Source: Microcaldota archaeon
Lineage (GTDB): Archaea > Micrarchaeota > Micrarchaeia > Anstonellales > Bilamarchaeaceae
Direction of reading: 5' to 3'
NCBI GenBank assembly: GCA_018812625.1
Contig: JAHJDH010000031.1
Location: forward strand, 1 to 57,581
DNA: 57,581 bases
In this document: positions 22,384 to 30,319 of the stretch, in pieces
How the letters are laid out: every line of letters begins with the position of its first letter
Numbering within the stretch: position 1 is the first letter of the stretch
Position numbers and translations under genes: made by a program
Notes under the pieces: generated by a model
Told to the model about the DNA's origin: nothing
The model's input: only the letters and a program-made list of their open reading frames with translations
Database searches by the model: none

Positions 22384-23313
22384 TTACCTCGTTTTTAATC
22401 TCTTATATTCTCTTAAAATCAATTTCAGCATTGGTTTAATGTTTTGATTTTTTTGGTATGACTGAAGTGCAGCATAATATGATTTTCGATTCTTTAATTC
22501 AATATTAACTGGTGGAAAGTTATGTTTAAGTAGGATATTTATTAGCAGCAATCTCCCCACTCTGCCATTTCCATCTTCAAATGGATGAATATTTTCAAAT
22601 TGATTATGGACAATTGCAGCTAATACAAGTGGATGATAATTCCCTTTATTTTCATCATACCATTTCACCAATTCCTTGAGAAGAGAAGTTACCTGGGCTG
22701 ATGGCGCTCCTCTATGGACAACTCCACCATAACGATCTAGTACTGCAACTTCTTTTCCTTTACCCCTAAAATTACCTGCGAAGGATTTGGAATTTTGAAA
22801 CACGATTTTGTGCAATTTTTTAATTAATTTTAAGGAAAGATGCTCATTTGCCTTCCTTACATATGAAACAGCACCAGCAACCCCATATGTTTCGGAAATT
22901 TCCCATTTTTCTTTATCTGGCCATTGATTTTTCTCTAGAATTCCTTTGACCTCATTCTCAGATACTGTGGAGCCTTCAATTGCATTAGTATCATAGGTAA
23001 ATGCTTCTGTAAACTTTAGCCAATTATCTTCACTTAAATGATGGATATTAATCTTTCCGTTTACTATGAGTGTGTTTAATTCTTCCTTTTCATCATTTGA
23101 AAGAACAGTCTTGTATGGATCAGAAATTGATCCGATATCTCTGAGCATTATCTCTAATCTGGATTCTGCTGCATTTCTCTTTGATTCTATTTCTTTTATG
23201 GATAAATTAGAGCCCAGGTAAATTCTGATTTTTTTAATCTTCTTTCCTTCTCTGTAAGATTGAGCAAGGTAGTATAATGTTGCATTCCCTCTTTTTCTTT
23301 TCTCAATATACAT
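22384..23313 (-). CDS. fic: Fic-domain protein (class II-like AMPylator)
   Basis: The 309-residue protein carries the complete Fic active-site motif HPFEDGNGRVGR starting at His 243, the residues that transfer AMP or another nucleotide to hydroxyl groups of target proteins. An inhibitory-helix motif TNAIEG (T109, E113, G114) precedes the core, fitting class II Fic proteins in which this glutamate blocks ATP use. The N-terminal 55 residues (KRGNATLYYLAQSYREGKK) are basic and strand-rich, a layout known in archaeal Fic proteins. The promoter holds palindromic operators and the gene is bounded by repeats and a GNAT relic, consistent with recent acquisition. Confidence 0.93.
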   Translation of the reverse strand: MYIEKRKRGNATLYYLAQSYREGKKIKKIRIYLGSNLSIKEIESKRNAAESRLEIMLRDIGSISDPYKTVLSNDEKEELNTLIVNGKINIHHLSEDNWLKFTEAFTYDTNAIEGSTVSENEVKGILEKNQWPDKEKWEISETYGVAGAVSYVRKANEHLSLKLIKKLHKIVFQNSKSFAGNFRGKGKEVAVLDRYGGVVHRGAPSAQVTSLLKELVKWYDENKGNYHPLVLAAIVHNQFENIHPFEDGNGRVGRLLLINILLKHNFPPVNIELKNRKSYYAALQSYQKNQNIKPMLKLILREYKRLKTR

Positions 23314-23322
23314 TGAATGAAT

Positions 23323-23366
23323 TGTAGTGACTACATTTTATAAATATTCCTTTAAATGTGACTACA
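23323..23366 (-). promoter_or_regulatory. fic promoter with two operator sites
   Basis: Upstream of ATG 23313 the minus strand has, in order, TGTAGTCACA (23366-23357), a TATA box ATTTATAAAA (about 23345-23336) and a 13-base palindrome TGTAGTCACTACA (23335-23323) ten bases before the start. The TATA box lies about 25 bases from the start codon, so transcription begins near the ATG and the palindrome would cover the start site. A protein bound there would repress. The Fic protein or its partner is the candidate regulator. Confidence 0.7.
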
Positions 23367-23410
23367 TATGCCAAGTCATCTCTTCATCAAAGTAACTTAC
23401 GAACAAAAAA

Positions 23411-23443
23411 TTCAAGAGTGAATATGAACTAATTCTAAAATAG
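23411..23443 (+). pseudogene. Relic of the GNAT gene's 3' end
   Basis: Reading TTC AAG AGT and onward gives FKSEYELILK and a stop. This matches the C-terminus FQNEYELILK of the intact GNAT gene at 22313-22345; 27 of 33 bases agree. No upstream coding sequence remains. The relic and the intact end flank the Fic gene as direct repeats about 1.1 kb apart. Confidence 0.75.
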
Positions 23444-23454
23444 AATTAGAATTA

Positions 23455-23946
23455 CTAAGAACCATTTAGATTATTACAAATATAAACTTCAACATATCTC
23501 GTATCTCTCAGTGATACTTCCAGTCCAATTCGTGCAACTGTTTGTCCTGCACCGCATCTTCCCAGTGGCTTGACCTTCACATCCTTGCTGCCATCTTTTT
23601 TATGAAAAACAAAATATGCAGCTCTGTATCGATCATCATTGACTTTTACGACGAGATTCTGTCCAATTCTTGCTGTATTGTATAAATAACAAAATCCATC
23701 TTGAGCTTCCATGGAAAAACCTTCTTTGTGCTCAGCAACTGTGAGTGATAGCTTCTTGACAAGAGTTGGACTGAGAGCAACAATACGAACTCCAAACTCA
23801 GAAGATTCCTGCGGAATGTTTTTTCCAAGTATCTTTGAAAATTCTCTTGGATCTGTTTTCAAAAGTCCCATTCTAAACGCAGCTCTTCGAAGAGCAGAGC
23901 AATCTGGTGCGCTCTGAGCATATGTTTTTGCAATTGATTGTGCCAT
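23455..23946 (-). CDS. Hypothetical protein, 163 aa
   Basis: The 163-residue soluble protein has a helical N-terminus rich in Ala and Cys (SAPDCSALRRAAFRMGLLK). A beta-rich C-terminal half follows (YRAAYFVFHKKDGSKDVKVKPLG, then VSLRDTRYVEVYICN). I recognise no family. The stop is followed by a copy of the shared 3'-end motif, and ATG 23946 is preceded by an AT-rich box. It could be part of the accessory block. Confidence 0.55.
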   Translation of the reverse strand: MAQSIAKTYAQSAPDCSALRRAAFRMGLLKTDPREFSKILGKNIPQESSEFGVRIVALSPTLVKKLSLTVAEHKEGFSMEAQDGFCYLYNTARIGQNLVVKVNDDRYRAAYFVFHKKDGSKDVKVKPLGRCGAGQTVARIGLEVSLRDTRYVEVYICNNLNGS

Positions 23947-24036
23947 TTTAATCTTATAACTATCACTTAAATAATATATAAAAGTGTGTGTCCTCCTGGG
24001 AGGATGCAGGTACCAACAAATCTAGATTCTAAAAAA

Positions 24037-24351
24037 TTATTCTTTTACATGATTATTGATCACAACATTTGCAGCAATCATTATCATTTCATACTTTGTT
24101 GTAAATGCAAGTTTGATGAGCGCATCTAGTGTTTCCCCATCAACAACAAATCTGGTTGTTGAACTATGTGCTTCGGGGGTTTCCCGAAGTGAATCTATAG
24201 CGCGGAGTATATCCACTAATTCTTCTGAATCTAATCTCTCTCTTCCAATAGCTGATTGAAAAATAGTTCTTGGGCTTGTTCCATCAAGTTTTGGTTCTGG
24301 GATTTTGAATTTATTCTTTATCCCTGGCAGTAATCTCTTTAAGCGCTTCAT
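24037..24351 (-). CDS. Hypothetical protein, 104 aa
   Basis: The 104-residue protein begins with a strongly basic stretch (MKRLKRLLPGIKNKFK) and continues with helices (SEELVDILRAIDSLRETPEA and TLDALIKLAFTTKYEMIMIAA). The basic end could bind nucleic acid or a membrane surface. No family recognised. It is followed by TTTTTTAGAATCTAG, a variant of the 3'-end motif. Confidence 0.5.
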   Translation of the reverse strand: MKRLKRLLPGIKNKFKIPEPKLDGTSPRTIFQSAIGRERLDSEELVDILRAIDSLRETPEAHSSTTRFVVDGETLDALIKLAFTTKYEMIMIAANVVINNHVKE

Positions 24352-24391
24352 AAGTTAATATGGTAAAGAGGGGTTTATAAAGATATAAAAA

Positions 24392-25390
24392 TTATGCTCT
24401 TCTTCTTGGTGGGGGAAGCCTTCTTTCCTCTTGTGGTGCGATCACAGTAGGATCAATCATGCTTCTTTTTGGGTTTCGAATTCTTGGCTGATATTGCCTT
24501 CTAATATCTATCTTATGGTCGCTAAGCAACCTGTAGAGATGTTCATCATTAAGGATAGTTGCCATTGGCAATGTCTCGCTATGTCTGCTTCCATCTCTCT
24601 CAATATATCTCACTTCAACAGAATCATCAACTGCCCTAAATGCATGGCTATAATCAGCATATGTTTCTTCATGAGAAACATAGTTTACTGATTGTACTCT
24701 TGGATGATATATGCAAACAGTTCTTCGAGCTACGGTCTCACGATGATAAATAATATCTTTTTTATGTCCTGCTCTAAGTACGTCAGAAACTCCTGGGATA
24801 TTGGGATTTTCCGGGTTGTCTCTTCTCATTCGCTCATGTTCGGCTTCGATTTGCTCTTGTATCATCTTGTTCTGTTCTTCAGTAAACTGCGGGGACATCA
24901 TCCATTTTCCTTCATAAGCTCCATATTCTCTATGATTCCATCTTGCGCTGACTCTTTTTTGAGTCTCAGGATCTATGACTCTTTTGGCAATATCTGGAGC
25001 AGCATTGAAATCCATATGTCCAGTACTGCCAAGTCCTGCCTGCTCATCCACAATATCAACTATTCTGGAAGTTGGAAGAACCCAGCCAAAATGATCAGCA
25101 AGTCTTCTTGCTAGCAGAGGAGACATTGGAACTCTAACATAATCACCATCACTGCCAATTGCAAAATAATCAGGAGCAACGCGAACCCTCATCTCAACTT
25201 GAGCTCCATCTATTACTCCTGAAACTGCTATTTCATAAAAATTCTCAGGCCTCATAAAACTTGGCATATTTCCTCTGATTGCTTGCTGAAATATACGCTC
25301 TTCAATCTGTGGCTGGGAAAGATTTCTGACACTTGCTATGAACTGTCTTCCAGTCATGTCGTCTTTTACTCGAGGCGGTGGTGGAGGCAT
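24392..25390 (-). CDS. Bacterial-type conserved protein of unknown function
   Basis: The 332-residue protein resembles a group of large bacterial hypothetical proteins I recall, marked by DYFAIGSDGDYVRVPMSP, LARRLADHFGWVLPTSRIVDIV, AGHKKDII and YADYSHAFRAV. These four landmarks appear in the same order. The bacterial relatives are usually secreted, but here there is no signal peptide. It starts with a Pro-rich MPPPPPR tail and ends in a basic tail (RLPPPRRRA). A hydrolase-like role has been guessed for the group but nothing catalytic can be named. Transfer from bacteria is likely. Confidence 0.65.
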   Translation of the reverse strand: MPPPPPRVKDDMTGRQFIASVRNLSQPQIEERIFQQAIRGNMPSFMRPENFYEIAVSGVIDGAQVEMRVRVAPDYFAIGSDGDYVRVPMSPLLARRLADHFGWVLPTSRIVDIVDEQAGLGSTGHMDFNAAPDIAKRVIDPETQKRVSARWNHREYGAYEGKWMMSPQFTEEQNKMIQEQIEAEHERMRRDNPENPNIPGVSDVLRAGHKKDIIYHRETVARRTVCIYHPRVQSVNYVSHEETYADYSHAFRAVDDSVEVRYIERDGSRHSETLPMATILNDEHLYRLLSDHKIDIRRQYQPRIRNPKRSMIDPTVIAPQEERRLPPPRRRA

Positions 25391-25476
25391 AAAAATAACT
25401 ACTTGCTAGAAGTTTATAAAATTAACCAAAATAGAAATAGAGGAAAAACTAAAAAGATTTAAGAAATTCTAAAAGT

Positions 25477-25965
25477 TTATCTTTTTCTTTTAGACTTCTT
25501 TTTCACTGTTTTCTTAGCTGCTTTTTTCTTAACAACCTTCTTCTTAGTTGTTTTTTTCTTCGTAGTAACTTTCTTCTTGACTGGTTTCTTAGCTGCTTTT
25601 TTCTTTACAGCCTTCTTCTTAGGTGCTTTTTTAGCTACTTTCTTCTTCGGAGCCTTCTTTTTAACAGTCTTTTTCACTGTTTTCTTAGCTGCTTTCTTTT
25701 TAGCAACTTTCTTCAGAGTTTTTTTCACTGCCATTTTTTTAGCTTGTTTTTTCTTGTGATCCTTTTTGACAACAGAAACCCTACTTTCTATTATTCCCCG
25801 ATGGAATTTTGTATCTAGTTGTGTAACTACCTCTTCATATTGATCAGAACTAACATCCATGGTCTTGGAACTACCACAACGAGAACAAAGAAATTGACCA
25901 TTGATGTAATCGATGGGACGAGGCAATTTCCCACAACCGGCACAAATTTCGATTGTGTCTTCCAT
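25477..25965 (-). CDS. Zinc-ribbon protein with histone-H1-like lysine tail
   Basis: The 162-residue protein begins with a four-cysteine ribbon (CAGCGK then CSRCGSS, residues 8-31). About 30 residues of linker follow. Then about 90 residues of Lys/Ala repeats of the KKAAKKTVKK type take up the remainder. Such tails, known from bacterial histone H1-like proteins, bind DNA without sequence preference. The N-terminal ribbon resembles the small protein at 28713. The repeated tail makes recombination and length change likely. It is probably a chromatin-like or RNA-binding protein. Confidence 0.72.
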   Translation of the reverse strand: MEDTIEICAGCGKLPRPIDYINGQFLCSRCGSSKTMDVSSDQYEEVVTQLDTKFHRGIIESRVSVVKKDHKKKQAKKMAVKKTLKKVAKKKAAKKTVKKTVKKKAPKKKVAKKAPKKKAVKKKAAKKPVKKKVTTKKKTTKKKVVKKKAAKKTVKKKSKRKR

Positions 25966-26057
25966 GATTTTGTATCAACTGCATAATATAAAAACATAAC
26001 GAATAGTCTTTTCATGTAAAAAAAGAAGAATCTAAAAGATATTAAGAAATTCTAAAA

Positions 26058-27980
26058 CTATCTTACACCAAGGAATTCCAGGCCCAAAATAAGCCTATTG
26101 TCAATTCCAACTGCATTATGAAGAAGCCTTCCTTCAGATGTAACATATGTTCCAGCATATCCATGTTCATCAAATAGTTGGGACTGGAATGTTGGAGCTC
26201 TTCTGTTTCTGCCATAGAACCTCATGGTTTGATCAAGTGCATCACCAGGGCCCCGATAAAGATTACCATAATCCAGAAGATCTGTTTCTCCATCAGGCAT
26301 TCCGATTGCAACAACATGTGGTCCATTTGGCGTATTTATTGAAGCAACAATTGTTGGAACTCCATTTGCCCTCATAAATTCAGCCATGAGATGGTGTATT
26401 CCAGCACATACAGCAACTCCATTTCTAAGATCTTCTGGAAGTGGAGTTCCGCTGGAATGTGTTGAATAAAATTCAGTGTATCTTTGCAGATATCCAAACA
26501 TATGAGACATTGTTGCATTTGAAATCCTCTCAACATCCGGATTCAGGAAATCTGTATTGTTTAATGCATCCTGAACTCCATTGGCATAAGCAACCTGTTG
26601 CATGAACGCACCCATGAATCTGGCAGTTGTTATTACTTCGTTTACAGGTGCCCCATCATAGAGTGTGGAAAACTCTTGGATTGAACCTGCTGATCTAATT
26701 CTGCTTTTAGCAAGATTTACTTGTGCGTCTATTTCCGGATTTCCAGATCTTCCAAAGCCATAAACTCCTGGATTTTCTGCTGTTGGGAAATCTGTTTCAG
26801 CAAATTCAATATCTCCTGCTTGTAGATGTTCATATGTAAAAGTATTTGTTGAATTAAATGATTCTCCACCAAAGACAATATTGAGTCCAACCATAACCAT
26901 AGGGTCCCATCTGCCTCCTAGGAACTCTGACCAGTGTGTTGCTCCACCACCAACATAAACATCTCCTTCAACAGTATCGCTGAAGTTTATTGTCCTAGTT
27001 ATTCTTGCCCCAACTCTTTGATTGATTCTTCCGTATTCTCCAAATAACCTGGCAGTATACTGATCTTCTAAGAAACGATATTGTGCGCCAAATTCAATAC
27101 TCTGGAATTCTGGTCTGTAGTGGCCAAAATATGCAGTTTTTATTGGATCTGGTGCTGCAAAATAAAAGTTTGGCATACCATAGATCATGAAGTTGTGAAT
27201 TTCAAGAGAAAGTCCAGTTGCCAGATTAAGGTAAATATCATCCCATTTTGGATATGATAATGCCCCTCCGATTACTGCTCCAAGCCTAAGCCTGGCATTT
27301 TCTCCAAGTGGCTGAGAATAACCGAATCCAACTGAATGAGAAGTATACAAAACAGATGGCATATTTCCAAGTGCTGCAACGCTTCCATAATAAGCTAATT
27401 TGAATCTCCAGAAATTAACTGAAGGCCTGATCATCAATCTTGCAAATGGAGCTGCTTGTGGACCAAACCAGATATTCCCCCCATCAAACCTTATATCAAG
27501 AGGCCTTGGAGTACTTCCGCTTCCGCGAAGACTGTACATTACAGTACCAAAAACCGCAGAGCCTGCTTCATTTGCATAAACGTTTCCTCCGAGATCCCAG
27601 GCATTATCCAAACTAATGGACCTTCTGCGTCCGGAAATGTTCACTTCAGTTGAAAACGGAGAAAGTTCTCTGTCACTATAATCAATTTCTGCTTCGGCTT
27701 CAGCAGCATCAATATGTGGCCGAAGCTGCAAATGTAAATCTCTTGGAGGCTCAACATCAGTCCTTTCCTGAGGCTCTTCCTCAGTAGGTTCTTCAGCTCT
27801 AGGAGCTGGTTCTGCTGGCCTTGGTTCGGTTTGTTCAACAGGATCAGGAACAGTAGCATCTTGAGCATGAGCAATATTTTCTTTTAATGGAGAAAATGCA
27901 ACAACAGTAGCAGCAATTGCAGCAACTGCAAGTTTCTTAATTTTTGACGGTTTCCTCTGATTTCTGTTAAGCTTCTTCAT
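26058..27980 (-). CDS. Secreted protein with beta-barrel-like region and transglutaminase-like domain
   Basis: The 640-residue protein has a clear signal peptide (basic start, AVAAIAATVVAF, AHA cleavage near residue 40). A Pro/Glu-rich linker follows to about residue 70. About 300 residues then consist of alternating-hydrophobicity, aromatic-ended strands typical of beta-barrel proteins (ARLRLGAVIGGALSYPKW, SIEFGAQYRFLEDQYTARLF). Residues 525, 555 and 570 (C in GVAVCAG, H in GPHVVAIG, D in LLDYGN) fit the Cys-His-Asp triad of transglutaminase-like enzymes. The last 28 residues (VTSEGRLLHNAVGIDN on) recur in the gene at 9037. Length, architecture and origin are unusual for an archaeon. Confidence 0.7.
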   Translation of the reverse strand: MKKLNRNQRKPSKIKKLAVAAIAATVVAFSPLKENIAHAQDATVPDPVEQTEPRPAEPAPRAEEPTEEEPQERTDVEPPRDLHLQLRPHIDAAEAEAEIDYSDRELSPFSTEVNISGRRRSISLDNAWDLGGNVYANEAGSAVFGTVMYSLRGSGSTPRPLDIRFDGGNIWFGPQAAPFARLMIRPSVNFWRFKLAYYGSVAALGNMPSVLYTSHSVGFGYSQPLGENARLRLGAVIGGALSYPKWDDIYLNLATGLSLEIHNFMIYGMPNFYFAAPDPIKTAYFGHYRPEFQSIEFGAQYRFLEDQYTARLFGEYGRINQRVGARITRTINFSDTVEGDVYVGGGATHWSEFLGGRWDPMVMVGLNIVFGGESFNSTNTFTYEHLQAGDIEFAETDFPTAENPGVYGFGRSGNPEIDAQVNLAKSRIRSAGSIQEFSTLYDGAPVNEVITTARFMGAFMQQVAYANGVQDALNNTDFLNPDVERISNATMSHMFGYLQRYTEFYSTHSSGTPLPEDLRNGVAVCAGIHHLMAEFMRANGVPTIVASINTPNGPHVVAIGMPDGETDLLDYGNLYRGPGDALDQTMRFYGRNRRAPTFQSQLFDEHGYAGTYVTSEGRLLHNAVGIDNRLILGLEFLGVR

Positions 27981-28009
27981 AAAATACCACGTTATATAAT
28001 TAAATAATA

Positions 28010-28020
28010 GGGTATTTAAA
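28010..28020 (-). promoter_or_regulatory. Promoter of the barrel/transglutaminase-like gene
   Basis: On the minus strand TTTAAATA lies about 35 bases before ATG 27980, the expected distance for a TATA box giving a short leader. GTGG just before ATG serves as ribosome site. A second A/T box (TTATATAA near 27993-28000) is closer to the start. Confidence 0.45.
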
Positions 28021-28045
28021 GTTACAGATAATCAATCAGAATGGA

Positions 28046-28681
28046 TTAATTTTTCTTTGCCTTAAGTTTTTTGTTTATTTTGGATGCAAATTCAAGATAA
28101 TCCTCGAGAAAATCATTCATGCTATCTAGCTTAATTTCTTTTGACGGTGGTTTTTCATCCTTAAAGCGGATATTGACAATCATCTTCAAAATGCCATGAG
28201 TATTGCATAATCGAATGAGAACATATTCTTTGTTGAATTTGGAAATTTCTCCTTTTATAGAATTTAGAAACTGTTTGTCTCCAGAAACAGAATACTCATT
28301 TAGCCATCCCGAGCCTACATTAAGAATCTCAAATTTCTTTGTATTGTCGTTGCGTACACAAAGTTCATAATCTACAGAAAATGACTTTTCTACCTTTCCA
28401 AGTAAAAATGATTTATAGTAAAACTCTTCTCCATCATACTCAAAAATCAGCCTTCCAAAAGAAAAGAAATCCGATTCCCAAGAGGTTATTTTTTTGATTT
28501 TTGAAATGGATTTTTCAAAATCCTTGATCTTTCCAATATTTCTCACGAAGATAAGTGCAAATATAAGAACTGAGAATATAGCTACTTGAGTGTATCCATA
28601 AAAGATTGATATTGCAGGAACTAGCAGAAGCAGGAAACTGAATAATAAAAATTCAAAAACAAAGTATGGATAATGTTTCAT
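28046..28681 (-). CDS. Membrane protein with C-terminal soluble domain
   Basis: The protein has 211 residues from ATG 28681; a longer start at 28738 would overlap the zinc-ribbon gene upstream. Two hydrophobic segments (VFEFLLFSFLLLLVPAISIF and VAIFSVLIFALIFV) are followed by a charged, strand-rich cytosolic domain (FSFGRLIFEYDGEEFYYKSF) and a basic tail. No family recognised. It lies at the downstream end of the DHS/HIT operon. Confidence 0.55.
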   Translation of the reverse strand: MKHYPYFVFEFLLFSFLLLLVPAISIFYGYTQVAIFSVLIFALIFVRNIGKIKDFEKSISKIKKITSWESDFFSFGRLIFEYDGEEFYYKSFLLGKVEKSFSVDYELCVRNDNTKKFEILNVGSGWLNEYSVSGDKQFLNSIKGEISKFNKEYVLIRLCNTHGILKMIVNIRFKDEKPPSKEIKLDSMNDFLEDYLEFASKINKKLKAKKN

Positions 28682-28712
28682 TGAAAATAGAACAAAATCA
28701 ATTTTTATTAAT

Positions 28713-28877
28713 CTATTCTTTTGCAGTTCCTGCATCAACCATGTGTTTAAACATCTGATATGGGACTACAACACACACATTGCACTTGCAATCTTGACAG
28801 ATAAAATCATCATTTGAATTGCGCCTTATTTTTCCGCAGTTTGCACAAATTTCAACTACATTCTTCAGTTTGTTCAC
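28713..28877 (-). CDS. Tiny zinc-ribbon protein
   Basis: A 54-residue frame starts at GTG 28877, immediately after the deoxyhypusine synthase stop, and ends with TAG at 28713-28715. It encodes VEICANCGKIRRNSN and FICQDCKCN: two C-x2-C pairs separated by 14 residues, with an extra Cys after the second pair and a sixth soon after. It resembles the ribbon of the lysine-rich protein at 25477. A GTG start is assumed and there is no known family. Confidence 0.5.
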   Translation of the reverse strand: MNKLKNVVEICANCGKIRRNSNDDFICQDCKCNVCVVVPYQMFKHMVDAGTAKE

Positions 28878-29897
28878 CTATTCAAACATTTTTGAAAATT
28901 CAAATTTCTTCCTGTTTTTCCAGCTTCCCTTGTGATATGCATAGCTTGCAATTAAGGGCACAACTGTAGTTGCCTCAGCATAAACCATTTGTTCATAGGT
29001 CGTATCCACCTTTCCCCAAGAGCTTGCTTCTTTGAGAGTTGAGCTTGAACATGCACCATCACGAACATCTGCAACAGTAATCTGAATTGCATATTTATGC
29101 ATTGGAACTTCTTTTCCTAGAATCTCAGCACAGACAACCGTATCCTGTGCAAAGTTTTTTGGAACTCCGCCGCCGACCATGAAAAGTCCGGAAGTTGGAG
29201 CCTGCATTTTGATTTTGGTCAGCTCATAAAAGTCCTTCACAGAATCGACGGAGACATGTTTTTCTGGATTGTTATGCTGATGTAGCACAAGTCCAAAACC
29301 TGCACTGCAGTCTGAAAATGCAGGGCAGAATATTGGTACATTATTTTCATAAGCTGCCTGGACAAGAGAATTCTTCTTCTTTGCATTGCCATCTGCTAGA
29401 TATTTTCCCATTGCTTTGATGATTTCTCGCGAAGAGTGAGGCCTTGGCTCAAGGGAATCTGCAATTTCTGCAATTGTTTTATCACAAACTTGAAGCTCTT
29501 CCTCATCAATGAATGTATCATAAATCCTGTCGATGTAAATTCTTCGAAGCTCATTATCATCAACAAACTGATCTCCGCGATAATGCTTGAAACCTAGTGC
29601 TTCAAAAAAGTCCATATCAACGATACTTGCGCCAGTTGAAACAATGGCATCAACCATGTTGTTCTTAACCAGGTCAGTGTAGACATCCATGCAACCGCCT
29701 GCACTGGTGCTTCCTGCAAGAGTAAGAATAATTGCACACTCTGGTTCAGCAAGCATCATCTCATAGATTTCTGCGGATCTTGCAGTATCCCTTGATGTAA
29801 ATGACATCTTTCCCATAGCTTCAATGATAGAAGTACAATCCAATTTTTTGATATCAACATGTTCAATTGGAGTCTTTAGAAGTTCTTTTTTATTCAT
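28878..29897 (-). CDS. dys: Deoxyhypusine synthase
   Basis: The 339-residue protein matches deoxyhypusine synthase along its length. Landmarks are SFTSRDTARSAEIYEMML, LAGSTSAGGC, VDAIVSTGASIVDMDFFEALG, CPAFSDCSAGFGLVLHQH and GACSSSTLKEASSWGKVD, the last holding the active-site lysine region. The enzyme transfers an aminobutyl group from spermidine to a lysine of aIF5A, the first step of hypusine formation, in the cytosol. Its start overlaps the HIT gene's end by eight bases, so they form one operon. Confidence 0.97.
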   Translation of the reverse strand: MNKKELLKTPIEHVDIKKLDCTSIIEAMGKMSFTSRDTARSAEIYEMMLAEPECAIILTLAGSTSAGGCMDVYTDLVKNNMVDAIVSTGASIVDMDFFEALGFKHYRGDQFVDDNELRRIYIDRIYDTFIDEEELQVCDKTIAEIADSLEPRPHSSREIIKAMGKYLADGNAKKKNSLVQAAYENNVPIFCPAFSDCSAGFGLVLHQHNNPEKHVSVDSVKDFYELTKIKMQAPTSGLFMVGGGVPKNFAQDTVVCAEILGKEVPMHKYAIQITVADVRDGACSSSTLKEASSWGKVDTTYEQMVYAEATTVVPLIASYAYHKGSWKNRKKFEFSKMFE

Positions 29898-30294
29898 ATT
29901 TATTCACCATTTTTTTGATCTTTTCTGCAACCTCATTAAGTTCTTCAGGAGTTGCACTTTTTGCTCTTGCCATATTCAACTCCCCACCATGATGCAATGG
30001 AATTAGATGAATATGCACATGCGGAATTAGGAATCCTTCAACAATGATACCTATCCTCTTTGAATTCATTGCAGATTGAATTTTCGGAGCAAGAAATTTT
30101 GCTGTTTTTAATATTCTTGAATATTCATTATCATCCAAATCAAATAAATAATCTGCATGCTTTTTTGGAACTACAAGAGTATGTCCTGGATTGATCGGAT
30201 TGATATCTAAAAATGCAATAAACTCCTCATTTTCAAAAACCTTGTTGCTTGGTATCTCTCCACGAGTAATTCTACAAAACAAGCAATTTTCCAT
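29890..30294 (-). CDS. HIT-family nucleotide hydrolase
   Basis: The 134-residue HIT protein has the N-terminal CLFCRITRGEIPSNKV (zinc-linked Cys pair) and the catalytic histidine triad HVHIHLIP near residue 95. HIT proteins hydrolyse adenylated or guanylated nucleotides such as AMP-lysine and ADP-ribose derivatives. It lies upstream of, and overlaps, deoxyhypusine synthase. Substrate not deducible. Confidence 0.93.
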   Translation of the reverse strand: MENCLFCRITRGEIPSNKVFENEEFIAFLDINPINPGHTLVVPKKHADYLFDLDDNEYSRILKTAKFLAPKIQSAMNSKRIGIIVEGFLIPHVHIHLIPLHHGGELNMARAKSATPEELNEVAEKIKKMVNKYE

Positions 30295-30319
30295 GTCTCT
30301 TATTGCAAAAGTAGAATTC

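Noticed and set aside
23368..23421. 17-codon frame divergent from fic
   Set aside because: It has an AT-rich box upstream but no ribosome site or similarity; the GNAT relic overlaps its end in another frame.
25577..25759. Plus-strand hydrophobic frame rich in Phe
   Set aside because: It is the complement of the lysine-repeat tail of the minus-strand gene.
17531..26057. Integron gene-cassette array
   Set aside because: The shared 3'-end motif lacks attC structure, genes lie on both strands, and no integrase is present in the window.
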